Under the pieces are notes generated by a model. It searched no databases. It saw only the letters and a list, made by a program, of their open reading frames with translations, and was not told the origin of the DNA. 50,811 nt of DNA from an uncultured Clostridia bacterium. Lineage in GTDB: Bacteria; Bacillota; Clostridia; Oscillospirales; Oscillospiraceae. Every line of letters starts with the position of its first letter. The stretch's first letter is position 1. Below, in pieces: positions 16,411 through 24,322 of this stretch. Position numbers and translations under genes: made by a program. Location of the stretch: the NCBI GenBank assembly GCA_946547105.1, contig CAMNOV010000006.1:1-50811 (forward strand), in the 5' to 3' direction.

Positions 16411-19400
16411 ATGTCATTCGTCCATCTCCATGTGCATACCGAGTATTCGCTGCTCGACGGCGCCTGCCGCATCGAGAAGCTGGCCAAACGCGCCAAAGAA
16501 CTGGGGCAGACGGCGCTGGCCGTGACCGACCACGGCGTGATGTACGGCGCGGTGGCCTTCTACAAGGCCTGCCGGGCCGCCGGCGTCAAGCCGATCATCG
16601 GCTGCGAGGTCTACGTCGCGCCGCGCACGCGCCACGACAAGGAGCACGGTATCGACAGCGCCTACTCCCACCTGATCCTCCTGTGCAAAAACGAGACCGG
16701 CTACCGCAACCTCTGCTATCTGGTCAGCATGGCCTTCACCGAGGGCTTTTATCTCAAGCCCCGCATCGACTGGGCGCTGCTGCATGAGCACGCCGAGGGC
16801 CTCGTGTGCCTGTCCGGCTGCCTCGCGGGCGAGATCCCGCAGAAGCTCATCCGCGGCGACTATGAGGCCGCCAAAGCCCGCGCGCTGGATCTGAAGGCCC
16901 TTTTCGGTGAGGATTTTTATCTGGAGATCCAGAACCACGGCATCCCCGAGGAGCGCCAGGCCGCCGATGGCCTTGAAAAGCTCAGCCGGGAGACCGGCAT
17001 CCCGCTCGTCGTCACCAACGACGCGCACTACGTCGAGCAGGCCGACGCCTATACCCAGGACGTGCTGCTGTGCATCCAGACCGGCAAGACCGTGGACGAG
17101 CCGAACCGCATGCGCTTTGAAACGCAGGAATTCTACCTCAAAAGCGAGGAGGAGATGCGTTCGCTCTTCCCCAAGCACCCCGAGGCGGCCGATATCACCG
17201 CCGCGATCGCGGACAAGTGCAATTACGACTTTGAATTCGGCCACTATCACCTGCCGCGCTTCAAGCTCCCAGCCGGGGAGACGGACAGCTTTACCTATCT
17301 GCAGAAGCTCTGCGAGCAGGGCTTTGCCGAGCGCTTCCCCACCCGCCCGGAGGTCCACAAACAGCTCGACTACGAGCTGGACATGATCCGCCGGATGGGC
17401 TTCGTGGACTATTTTCTGATCGTCTCGGACTTCATCGGCTACGCCAAGCGCCAGGGCATCCCCGTCGGACCCGGGCGCGGCAGCGCCGCGGGCAGCGTCG
17501 TGAGCTACTGCCTGCACATCACCGACGTCGATCCGATCAAATACAGCCTCTTTTTCGAGCGCTTCCTGAACCCCGAGCGCGTCAGCATGCCGGATATCGA
17601 CGTGGACTTCTGCGTCAACCGCCGCGGCGAGGTGATCGACTACGTCAACCGCCTCTACGGCCACGACCACGTCGCCCAGATCGTCACCTTCGGCACGATG
17701 GCCGCGCGCGGCGCGGTGCGCGACGTGGCGCGCGCCCTCGCCATGAGCTACGGCGACGCGGACGCGGTGGCCAAGCAGATCCCCAACGGCCCTGGTGCGC
17801 TGAACATCACGCTCGACGAGGCGCTGCAGCTGTCCAAGCCCCTGCGTGACATGCAGGAGCAGGACCCGGCCGTCAAGCGCCTGCTGGACACCGCCAAGGC
17901 GCTCGAGGGCATGCCGCGGCACGCCTCCACCCACGCCGCCGGCGTCGTCATCACCGAAAAGCCGGTCTACGACTACGTGCCGCTGGCGACGAACGACGAG
18001 TCCGTCGTCTGCCAGTACCAGATGACCACGCTCGAGGAGCTGGGGCTCCTGAAAATGGACTTTCTCGGCCTGCGAAACCTCACCGTGCTGGAGGACGCGG
18101 CCAAAATGGTGCGCAAAAAGGAGCCTGGCTTCCGGGTGGAGACCATCCCGGAGGACGACGCGGAGAGCTTCCGCATGATCGCCGACGGGCACACCTCGGG
18201 CGTGTTCCAGCTGGAAAGCGCGGGCATGACCGGCGTGTGCACCCAGCTGCGCCCGCGCAGCATTGAAGACATCACCGCCGTCATCGCCCTCTACCGCCCC
18301 GGCCCGATGGACTCCATCCCCCGCTTTATCGAGTGGAGCCAGCACCCGGAGAAGGTCAGCTACAAGCACGAGCTGCTGCGCCCGATCCTCGCCGTCACCT
18401 ACGGCTGCATCGTCTACCAGGAGCAGGTCATCCAGATCTTCCAGCAGCTGGCGGGCTTCTCGCTGGGGCAGGCGGACATGATCCGCCGCGCGATGAGCAA
18501 GAAAAAGCACGCCGTCATCGACGCCGAGCGCGTGGCCTTCGTCCGCGGCGATCCCAAGCGGAACATCGCCGGGGCACTGGCAAACGGCGTCAGCGAGGAG
18601 GTCGCCAACTCGATCTACGACGAGATCCTCGACTTTGCCAGCTACGCCTTCAACAAGGCGCACGCCGTCAGCTACGCGATCGTGGCCTACCGCACGGCCT
18701 ACATGAAAAAGCATTACCCGCGCGAATACATGGCTGCGCTCATCTCCTCCGTGCTCGACAGCAGCACCAAGGTGGCCGAGTACATCGCCGAATGCCGCGA
18801 CATGGGCATTCGCCTGCTGCCGCCGGACGTGAACGAGAGCGACGCGGACTTCACCGTTTCCGGTGAGAACCTGCGCTTCGGCCTGGTGGGCATCAAGGGC
18901 ATCGGCTGGGGCGCCATCCGCGCGCTGGTGGCCGAGCGCGAAACGAACGGCCCCTTCCAGAGCTTTGAGGACTTCTGCCGCCGCATGACCGACAAGGAGA
19001 TGAACCGCCGCGCGATCGAAAACCTGATCCGCGCCGGCGCCTTCGACTCGCTGGGCTACAAGCGGCGCGTGCTGCTGCAGGCGGCCGAGCTGATCCTCGA
19101 CGCCGTCAACCGCGAAAGCCGCGACAACATCGCCGGCCAGATGGACCTCTTCGGCGGCGACGAAACCTTTGCCGAGCCGAAGAGCATCACCATGCCGGAT
19201 CTGGACGAATACAGCCCGCAGGAGAAGATGCAGATGGAGAAGGAGGTCACCGGCCTCTATCTCTCCGGCCACCCGATGGACGAGTACCGCGACAGCCTGC
19301 GCCGCCTCGGCGTTGCCTCCATCGGCGCGATCCTGGGCGATTTCTCCTCCGGCGAAGGACCCCGCCGCTTTTCCGACGGGCAGACCGTCACGATCGCCGG

Positions 19401-19878
19401 CGTCGTGTCCTCCGTGCGCACCCGCCCGACCAAGAACAAATCGCTGATGAGCTACGTCGTCCTGGAGGATGACAGCGGCGCCATGGAGCTGATCGTGTTC
19501 CAGAAGGTGTTGGACCAGGACGGAAAGTATCTCAAGGAAAACGCCGTGCTCTATGTGCGCGGGCGCATCTCCGCGCGCGACGACAAGGAGCCGCAGCTGA
19601 TGGCGGAGGCGCTGCTGCCGCTGGAGCAGGCCATCGCAGACGCGGCGCGCGCGGCCGAGGAGGCGCGGGAAAAGACCCTCTTTGTGAAGATCCCGTCCCG
19701 CAGCGACAAAGCCATGCGAAAGCTCGAGCTGCTGCTGACGATGTTCCCCGGCAAGGAGCCGCTGGTCATCTGGTGCGAGGCCGAGCGCAAGAGGATCGGC
19801 GCCCGCTGCCGCATCCACCCCGCCCTGCTGCGGGAGCTGCGCGAAATGCTGGGCGAGGGAAGCGTCGTGGTGAAATAG
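16411..19878 (+). CDS. dnaE: DNA polymerase III alpha subunit (DnaE type)
   Basis: 1155 aa, standard length. The N-terminal PHP domain starts FVHLHVHTEYSLLDG. The polymerase core shows GPGRGSAAGSVVSYCL and the catalytic aspartates in MPDIDVDF (about residue 395), and then YQEQVIQIFQQLAGFS. A helix-hairpin-helix region and an OB fold (TIAGVVSSVRTRPTKNKSLM) follow near residue 1000. It synthesises DNA in the replisome. The start has AAGGAAG upstream, just after repeat B1. The 1134-aa minus-strand ORF opposite it is a composition artefact. Confidence 0.97.
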   Translation: MSFVHLHVHTEYSLLDGACRIEKLAKRAKELGQTALAVTDHGVMYGAVAFYKACRAAGVKPIIGCEVYVAPRTRHDKEHGIDSAYSHLILLCKNETGYRNLCYLVSMAFTEGFYLKPRIDWALLHEHAEGLVCLSGCLAGEIPQKLIRGDYEAAKARALDLKALFGEDFYLEIQNHGIPEERQAADGLEKLSRETGIPLVVTNDAHYVEQADAYTQDVLLCIQTGKTVDEPNRMRFETQEFYLKSEEEMRSLFPKHPEAADITAAIADKCNYDFEFGHYHLPRFKLPAGETDSFTYLQKLCEQGFAERFPTRPEVHKQLDYELDMIRRMGFVDYFLIVSDFIGYAKRQGIPVGPGRGSAAGSVVSYCLHITDVDPIKYSLFFERFLNPERVSMPDIDVDFCVNRRGEVIDYVNRLYGHDHVAQIVTFGTMAARGAVRDVARALAMSYGDADAVAKQIPNGPGALNITLDEALQLSKPLRDMQEQDPAVKRLLDTAKALEGMPRHASTHAAGVVITEKPVYDYVPLATNDESVVCQYQMTTLEELGLLKMDFLGLRNLTVLEDAAKMVRKKEPGFRVETIPEDDAESFRMIADGHTSGVFQLESAGMTGVCTQLRPRSIEDITAVIALYRPGPMDSIPRFIEWSQHPEKVSYKHELLRPILAVTYGCIVYQEQVIQIFQQLAGFSLGQADMIRRAMSKKKHAVIDAERVAFVRGDPKRNIAGALANGVSEEVANSIYDEILDFASYAFNKAHAVSYAIVAYRTAYMKKHYPREYMAALISSVLDSSTKVAEYIAECRDMGIRLLPPDVNESDADFTVSGENLRFGLVGIKGIGWGAIRALVAERETNGPFQSFEDFCRRMTDKEMNRRAIENLIRAGAFDSLGYKRRVLLQAAELILDAVNRESRDNIAGQMDLFGGDETFAEPKSITMPDLDEYSPQEKMQMEKEVTGLYLSGHPMDEYRDSLRRLGVASIGAILGDFSSGEGPRRFSDGQTVTIAGVVSSVRTRPTKNKSLMSYVVLEDDSGAMELIVFQKVLDQDGKYLKENAVLYVRGRISARDDKEPQLMAEALLPLEQAIADAARAAEEAREKTLFVKIPSRSDKAMRKLELLLTMFPGKEPLVIWCEAERKRIGARCRIHPALLRELREMLGEGSVVVK

Positions 19879-19906
19879 TTTTTAGTGCTTAGTGCTCAGT
19901 GCTTGG
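19879..19906 (+). repeat. Heptad repeat array after dnaE
   Basis: Four 7-bp units start directly after the dnaE stop: TTTTTAG, TGCTTAG, TGCTCAG, TGCTTGG. As in the TTTTTAG arrays elsewhere, the third unit carries CAG. Confidence 0.8.
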
Positions 19907-19936
19907 CAGATTTACGCGGAGAAATAAAAATTTTTC

Positions 19937-19965
19937 TTGCAATTATGGAAACTGTCTGCTATATT
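19937..19965 (+). promoter_or_regulatory. rpmB promoter
   Basis: TTGCAA (19937-19942), a 17-bp spacer and TATATT (19960-19965), 42 bp before the rpmB start. Confidence 0.8.
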
Positions 19966-20007
19966 AGTATAGCTTCATTCCAAAACGAGCAAGGAGGTGC
20001 TTCAAAT

Positions 20008-20196
20008 ATGGCAAAGTGTCAGTTCTGCGACAAGGACCTGGCCTTCGGTATTCAGGTCTCTCACTCCCACAGACGCTCCAACCGTACCTGGAAGCCGAAC
20101 GTGAAGCGCGTCAAGGCCATCGTGGACGGCTCTCCCAAGCATGTCTACGCCTGCACTCGCTGCCTCCGCAGCGGCAAGGTCACCCGCGCTGTCTAA
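20008..20196 (+). CDS. rpmB: 50S ribosomal protein L28, zinc-ribbon type
   Basis: 62 aa, the normal size. MAKCQFCDKDLAFG and the QVSHSHRRSNRTWKPN core are diagnostic. CxxC pairs at the N-terminus (CQFC) and near the C-terminus (CTRC) form the zinc-binding (C+) version of L28. The start at 20008 is 9 bp after AAGGAGG; the longer ORF in the track includes the promoter. It is a single-gene unit with its own promoter and terminator. Confidence 0.97.
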   Translation: MAKCQFCDKDLAFGIQVSHSHRRSNRTWKPNVKRVKAIVDGSPKHVYACTRCLRSGKVTRAV

Positions 20197-20214
20197 TTGA
20201 ACATGACCCGATCA

Positions 20215-20244
20215 AAGCCTGTCGATGCCCCGACGGGCTTTTTT
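20215..20244 (+). terminator. rpmB terminator
   Basis: AAGCCTGTCG pairs with CGACGGGCTT (one G-T) and is followed by TTTT. Confidence 0.85.
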
Positions 20245-20262
20245 CGGTTCTTTAGGAAAAAG

Positions 20263-20428
20263 CCTTCCCCTTGAGGGGAAGATTCCCCCGGCGGGGGAAA
20301 TGTCCGCGCTGCGGACAAAAGGGGCGCGGAAGGCGCCCCAGTGCTCACACTGGGGCGGATGAGGTGGATCCCTCGACACCTCATCAGTCTCGGCGAATCG
20401 CCTCGACAGCTTCCCCTCGAGGGGAAGC
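20263..20428 (+). repeat. Modular palindromic element, family A, long form (A2)
   Basis: It has the same module order and roughly 50-bp insert as A1. The first hairpin is GCCCCAGTG/CACTGGGGC. The GA-mismatch hairpin is GTC-GA-GGCG-att-CGCC-GA-GAC on the minus strand, longer than in A1 but with the GA...GA kept. It fills the interval between the rpmB terminator and xpt, so any xpt promoter lies in or beside it. Confidence 0.85.
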
Positions 20429-20448
20429 CAAAACGGAAGGAGAACAAT

Positions 20449-21021
20449 ATGAAACAGCTCGAAGAACGCATCCTGCGCGACGGCAAGGTCCTGCCCGGCG
20501 GCATCCTCAAGGTGGACGGCTTCCTCAACCACCAGATCGACCCTCAGCTCCTCTACGACATGGCCCTGGAGCTCAAGCGCTTGTTCGAGGGCGAAGAGAT
20601 CACCAAGATCCTGACCATCGAGGCCAGCGGCATCGCCATCGCCAGCATGGTGGGCTACGTCTTCGGCTGTCCGCTGGTCTTCGCCAAAAAGAGCAAGACC
20701 CGCAACATCTCCGATAAGGTCTGGAGTGTCGAGGTCGAAAGCTTCACCCACGGCAACACCAACACCGTCGTCGTGTCGAAGGAGTATCTCCACGCGGGTG
20801 ACCGCGTGCTGATCGTGGACGATTTCCTGGCCACCGGCGCCGCCCTTGTCGGACTGAAGGCGCTGTGCGAGCAGGCGGGCGCGGAGGTCGTCGGCGCGGG
20901 CATCGCGGTGGAGAAGGTCTTCCAGGGCGGCGGCAACAAGCTGCGCGCCCAAGGCCTGCGCGTCGAATCGATGGCCAAGATCGCCTCCATGAGCGACGAC
21001 GGCCTGGAATTCTGCGACTGA
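20449..21021 (+). CDS. xpt: Xanthine phosphoribosyltransferase
   Basis: 190 aa, the family size. It converts xanthine plus PRPP to XMP in purine salvage. The PRPP-binding loop is VLIVDDFLATGAAL at about residue 119, the family start is MKQLEERILRDG, and the N-terminal motif FLNHQIDPQLL is characteristic of Xpt. The start follows GGAAGGAG. In Bacillus xpt is controlled by a guanine riboswitch. Here no aptamer precedes xpt; the only one found is downstream, on the nucleoside importer. Confidence 0.95.
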   Translation: MKQLEERILRDGKVLPGGILKVDGFLNHQIDPQLLYDMALELKRLFEGEEITKILTIEASGIAIASMVGYVFGCPLVFAKKSKTRNISDKVWSVEVESFTHGNTNTVVVSKEYLHAGDRVLIVDDFLATGAALVGLKALCEQAGAEVVGAGIAVEKVFQGGGNKLRAQGLRVESMAKIASMSDDGLEFCD

Positions 21022-21090
21022 GCGGCGTTTCTTAGCTTTTTTGCACAAAACAATCTGTAAATAAATAGTAAAAATATACTAACCGGCAAC

Positions 21091-21119
21091 TTGACTTTTT
21101 TCGCGCTTGCTGATAGAGT
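21091..21119 (+). promoter_or_regulatory. Promoter of the riboswitch-nucleoside importer operon
   Basis: TTGACT (21091-21096), a 17-bp spacer and TAGAGT (21114-21119). Transcription would start about 15 bp before the aptamer. Confidence 0.65.
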
Positions 21120-21140
21120 ACTACCATAATTGAACAGCGT

Positions 21141-21212
21141 TTTTCGATATAAGCAAATGATATGGTTTTGAAGTTTCTACCCGGACACCGTAAATGACCG
21201 GACTATCGAAAA
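21141..21212 (+). promoter_or_regulatory. Purine riboswitch aptamer, guanine/hypoxanthine type
   Basis: P1 is a perfect 9-bp helix, TTTTCGATA/TATCGAAAA. The conserved core is nearly canonical: AATGATATGG, AGTTTCTACC and the P3 arm closing with GACTAT. The discriminating base before TAT is C, which in this family selects guanine or hypoxanthine (U selects adenine). The aptamer lies about 165 nt upstream of the BMP lipoprotein gene and should switch the nucleoside importer off when guanine is plentiful. Confidence 0.93.
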
Positions 21213-21215
21213 CAG

Positions 21216-21322
21216 CGCTGGCGGGTTTGGCCTTTTTCTGCCCCCGTCGGTGCTTCTGTTTTCCTTTGTTCCCGTCGGTCATTGCGGATTTCCCGCAAGT
21301 CCGGCGTTTTTTGTTTTCTTTC
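21216..21322 (+). promoter_or_regulatory. Probable expression platform of the purine riboswitch
   Basis: A small hairpin TTGCGG/CCGCAA (21282-21298) is followed by GTCCGGCG and a T-rich run from 21307. CCGGCG can also pair with CGCTGG at 21216, and TGTTTTC (21312-21318) with GAAAACA, the 3' strand of P1. Competition with P1 is therefore possible. The exact switch fold needs RNA folding. Confidence 0.5.
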
Positions 21323-21376
21323 GTTCTTTGCCGCAGATGCGGTCAAGATAAATCTGATTTTTTGAGGAGACAACAC

Positions 21377-22618
21377 ATGAAAAAGATCATTGCTCTGCTG
21401 CTTGCCCTCGTGATGGTGTTTGCCCTCGCCGCCTGCGGTGAGAAGCCCGTCGAGAACAATGCGCCTGCTGAGAACAACGCCCCTGCTGAAGCTCCCGCCG
21501 AGAACGCCGTCACCGTCAAGGTCGGCTTCATCTTCCTGCACGACGAGAACTCCACCTACGACCTGAACTTCATCAAGGCCGCTGAGGAAGCCTGCAAGGC
21601 CGCCGGCATCGAATACATCCTGAAGACCAACGTTCCCGAAGGCCAGGAGTGCTATGACGCCGCCGCCGAGCTCGTTGACGAAGGCTGCAACATCGTTTTC
21701 GCCGACTCCTTCGGCCATGAGGACTACATGATCCAGGCCGCCAAGGACTTCCCCAATGTTCAGTTCTGCCATGCCACCGGCACCAAGGCTCACACTGAGA
21801 ACATCGCCAACTACCACAACGCTTTCGCCTCCATCTATGAGGGCCGCTACCTGGCCGGTATCGCCGCCGGTATGAAGCTCAACCAGATGATCGAGGAAGG
21901 CAAGATCTCCGCCGAAGAGGCCAAGATCGGCTACGTCGGCGCTTTCACCTACGCGGAAGTCATCTCCGGCTACACCTCCTTCTTCCTCGGCGCCCGCTCC
22001 GTCTGCCCCAGCGCCACCATGGAAGTGACCTTCACCGGCTCCTGGTATGACCAGGCGCTCGAGACCGAAGGCGCCCAGAAGCTGATCGACCGCAACTGCG
22101 TCCTCATCAGCCAGCACGCTGACTCCCTTGGCGCTCCCTCCGCCTGCGAAGCCGCCGGTGTTCCCAACGTTTCCTACAACGGCAGCACCGAAGAGGCCGG
22201 CCCCAACACCTACATCGTCGCTTCCCGCATCAACTGGGCTCCCTACTTCAGCTACATCATTGACTGCGTGAAGAACGGCCAGGCCATCGACACCGACTGG
22301 ACCGGCACCTTTGCCACCGGCTCCGTCGAGCTCTTCCCGCTCAACGAGAAGGTCGCCGCCCCCGGCACCCAGGAAGCCATTGACGCCGCCAAGGCCGCTC
22401 TCGAAGCCGGCACCCTGCATGTCTTCGCCACCGATACCTTCACCAAGGACGGCGCTGAGCTGACCGAGTACCTGGCCGACGTTGACACCGACGACGCCTT
22501 CACCCCCGACACCAACGTCGTCTCCGACGGCTACTTCCACGAGTCCGAGAACCGTTCCGCTCCTTACTTCGACGTTCAGATCGACGGTATCGAGCTGCTG
22601 GACGTGAACTTCGGCTGA
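21377..22618 (+). CDS. BMP-family nucleoside-binding lipoprotein
   Basis: 413 aa. A lipoprotein signal (MKKIIALLLALVMVFALAAC) ends at a lipobox cysteine near residue 20. A low-complexity linker with repeated ENNAPAE follows, then a BMP (basic membrane protein, PnrA-like) domain beginning VKVGFIFLHDENSTYDLNF. PnrA-type proteins bind purine nucleosides outside the membrane. Start at 21377 with GAGGAGA upstream; the longer ORF covers the riboswitch. Codon use is strongly biased, as in highly expressed genes. It is the first gene of a four-gene importer. Confidence 0.93.
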   Translation: MKKIIALLLALVMVFALAACGEKPVENNAPAENNAPAEAPAENAVTVKVGFIFLHDENSTYDLNFIKAAEEACKAAGIEYILKTNVPEGQECYDAAAELVDEGCNIVFADSFGHEDYMIQAAKDFPNVQFCHATGTKAHTENIANYHNAFASIYEGRYLAGIAAGMKLNQMIEEGKISAEEAKIGYVGAFTYAEVISGYTSFFLGARSVCPSATMEVTFTGSWYDQALETEGAQKLIDRNCVLISQHADSLGAPSACEAAGVPNVSYNGSTEEAGPNTYIVASRINWAPYFSYIIDCVKNGQAIDTDWTGTFATGSVELFPLNEKVAAPGTQEAIDAAKAALEAGTLHVFATDTFTKDGAELTEYLADVDTDDAFTPDTNVVSDGYFHESENRSAPYFDVQIDGIELLDVNFG

Positions 22619-22631
22619 TCCACAACTTATA

Positions 22632-22663
22632 CGGGAAGTTCCGGTCCCTGCCGGAACTTCCCG
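22632..22663 (+). other. Intercistronic hairpin after the binding-protein gene
   Basis: CGGGAAGTTCCGG pairs perfectly with CCGGAACTTCCCG around a 6-nt loop with no T tract. Such hairpins often protect the upstream mRNA and keep binding protein in excess of the transporter subunits. Confidence 0.65.
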
Positions 22664-22680
22664 CTCTCCAGCCCTTTGCC

Positions 22681-22736
22681 TGCGCTGCAAAGGGCAGCGT
22701 GGGGGCAATCGTCCCTGCGTTGCCCTTTGCAGCGCA
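22681..22736 (+). other. Second intercistronic inverted repeat
   Basis: TGCGCTGCAAAGGGCA and TGCCCTTTGCAGCGCA form a 16-bp perfect stem around 24 nt, 53 bp before the ATPase start. There is no T tract. Confidence 0.65.
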
Positions 22737-22789
22737 TCGCGCATTCCAAGATCGCTTTTCCTGCGAAATATCAAAAGGAGATCACGGCC

Positions 22790-24322
22790 ATGGACAACAA
22801 AACGCCCGCCGTCACCATGCGCAATATCACCAAGCGCTTCGGCCCGATCCTTGCCAACGACAAGGTCTGGCTGAATATTTACCGCGGCGAGATCCTTGCC
22901 CTGCTGGGGGAAAACGGCAGCGGCAAAACCACCTTGATGAACATGCTCTCGGGCATTTACTTCCCGGACGAGGGAGAAATCCAGGTCGACGGCAAAGAGG
23001 TCGTCATCCGCTCCCCGAAGGACGCCTTTGATCTCGGCATCGGCATGATCCACCAGCACTTCAAGCTGGTCGACGTGCTGACCGCCGCGGAGAACATCGT
23101 GCTCGGCCTGCCCGGCCGGCTCGACCTGAAGGCCGCCTCGGCAAAGATCCGCGAGATCTGCGACGCCTACGGCTTCGAGGTCGATCCCAACCAGAAAATC
23201 TACAACATGTCCGTCAGCCAGAAGCAGACCGTGGAGATCGTCAAGGTGCTCTACCGCGGCGCGGACATCTTGATCCTCGATGAGCCCACCGCTGTGCTGA
23301 CCCCGCAGGAGACGGACAAGCTCTTCGCCGTACTGCGCAACATGCGCAACGACGGCAAGGCCATCGTCATCATCACGCACAAGATGCACGAGGTGGAGGC
23401 CCTGTCCGACCGCGTGGCTGTTCTTCGCCACGGCCAGTTCATCGGCGACATGCCCACCAAAACCACCAATGCGCAGGAGATGACCAACATGATGGTCGGC
23501 CATCCCGTGGTGCTGAACATTGACCGCCCCGAGCCGAAAAATCCGAAGCCCCGCATCGAGGTCAAGGGCCTGACCGTGCGCGATATCGAGGGCACGCTCA
23601 AGCTCGACGACGTGAGCTTTACCGCCAATTCCGGCGAGATCCTCGGCGTCGCGGGCATTTCCGGCTGCGGCCAGAAGGAGCTGCTGGAGGCTATCGCCGG
23701 GCTGCAGCCCGTGGAAAAGGGCAGCATCTGCTACATTGAGGACGACGGGACGCGCGAGGAGCTCATCGGCAAGGACCCGCTGAGCATCCAGAACATGGGC
23801 GTCAGCCTCTCCTTCGTGCCGGAGGACCGCCTGGGCATGGGCCTTGTGGGCAACATGGACCTGTCGGACAACATGATGCTCCGCTCCTTCCGGCGCGGCC
23901 ACTCTCTCTTTACCGACCGCAAAACCCCGCACCAGCTGGCCGAGACCGTGGTGCGTGAGCTGGAAGTCAGCACGCCCGGCGTGAGCACGCCCGTGCGCCG
24001 CCTCTCCGGCGGCAACGTGCAGAAGGTGCTGGTCGGCCGCGAGATCGCCTCGGCGCCCCGCGTGCTGCTGACCGCCTACGCCGTGCGCGGCCTGGACATC
24101 AATTCTTCCTACACGATTTATGATCTGATCAACCGCCAGAAGACGGACGGCGTCGCCGTCATTTACGTCGGTGAGGACCTGGACGTGCTGCTGGAGCTGG
24201 CCGACCGCATCCTCGTGCTCTGCGGCGGCAAGGTCAGCGGCATCGTTCCCGGCCGCGGCGCGAAGAAGCGCGACGTCGGCCTGATGATGACCAAGCTTGG
24301 AGGTGAACAGGCGCATGAATAA
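22790..24322 (+). CDS. Nucleoside ABC transporter ATPase, two fused nucleotide-binding domains
   Basis: 510 aa. Domain 1 has a full Walker A (GENGSGKTT, about residue 41), signature MSVSQKQ and Walker B LILDEPTAV. Domain 2 (from about 255) has the degenerate P-loop GISGCGQKE usual for carbohydrate/nucleoside ABC (CUT2-like) ATPases, a good signature LSGGN, and an unusual Walker B region (VLLTAYAVRGLDI) where relatives have a PTRGLDV-type sequence. Start at 22790 with AAAAGGAG. It energises the two permeases downstream. Confidence 0.93.
   Translation: MDNKTPAVTMRNITKRFGPILANDKVWLNIYRGEILALLGENGSGKTTLMNMLSGIYFPDEGEIQVDGKEVVIRSPKDAFDLGIGMIHQHFKLVDVLTAAENIVLGLPGRLDLKAASAKIREICDAYGFEVDPNQKIYNMSVSQKQTVEIVKVLYRGADILILDEPTAVLTPQETDKLFAVLRNMRNDGKAIVIITHKMHEVEALSDRVAVLRHGQFIGDMPTKTTNAQEMTNMMVGHPVVLNIDRPEPKNPKPRIEVKGLTVRDIEGTLKLDDVSFTANSGEILGVAGISGCGQKELLEAIAGLQPVEKGSICYIEDDGTREELIGKDPLSIQNMGVSLSFVPEDRLGMGLVGNMDLSDNMMLRSFRRGHSLFTDRKTPHQLAETVVRELEVSTPGVSTPVRRLSGGNVQKVLVGREIASAPRVLLTAYAVRGLDINSSYTIYDLINRQKTDGVAVIYVGEDLDVLLELADRILVLCGGKVSGIVPGRGAKKRDVGLMMTKLGGEQAHE

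Noticed and set aside
16414-19818. 1134-aa ORF on the minus strand opposite dnaE
   Set aside because: High GC with C-ending codons leaves the complementary frame open. The translation is His/Gln/Val-rich with no domain, and dnaE on the plus strand is certain.
21377-22618. Foreign origin of the BMP lipoprotein gene because its codon use looks different
   Set aside because: The bias toward few codons is typical of highly expressed genes, and the rest of the operon is native in composition.
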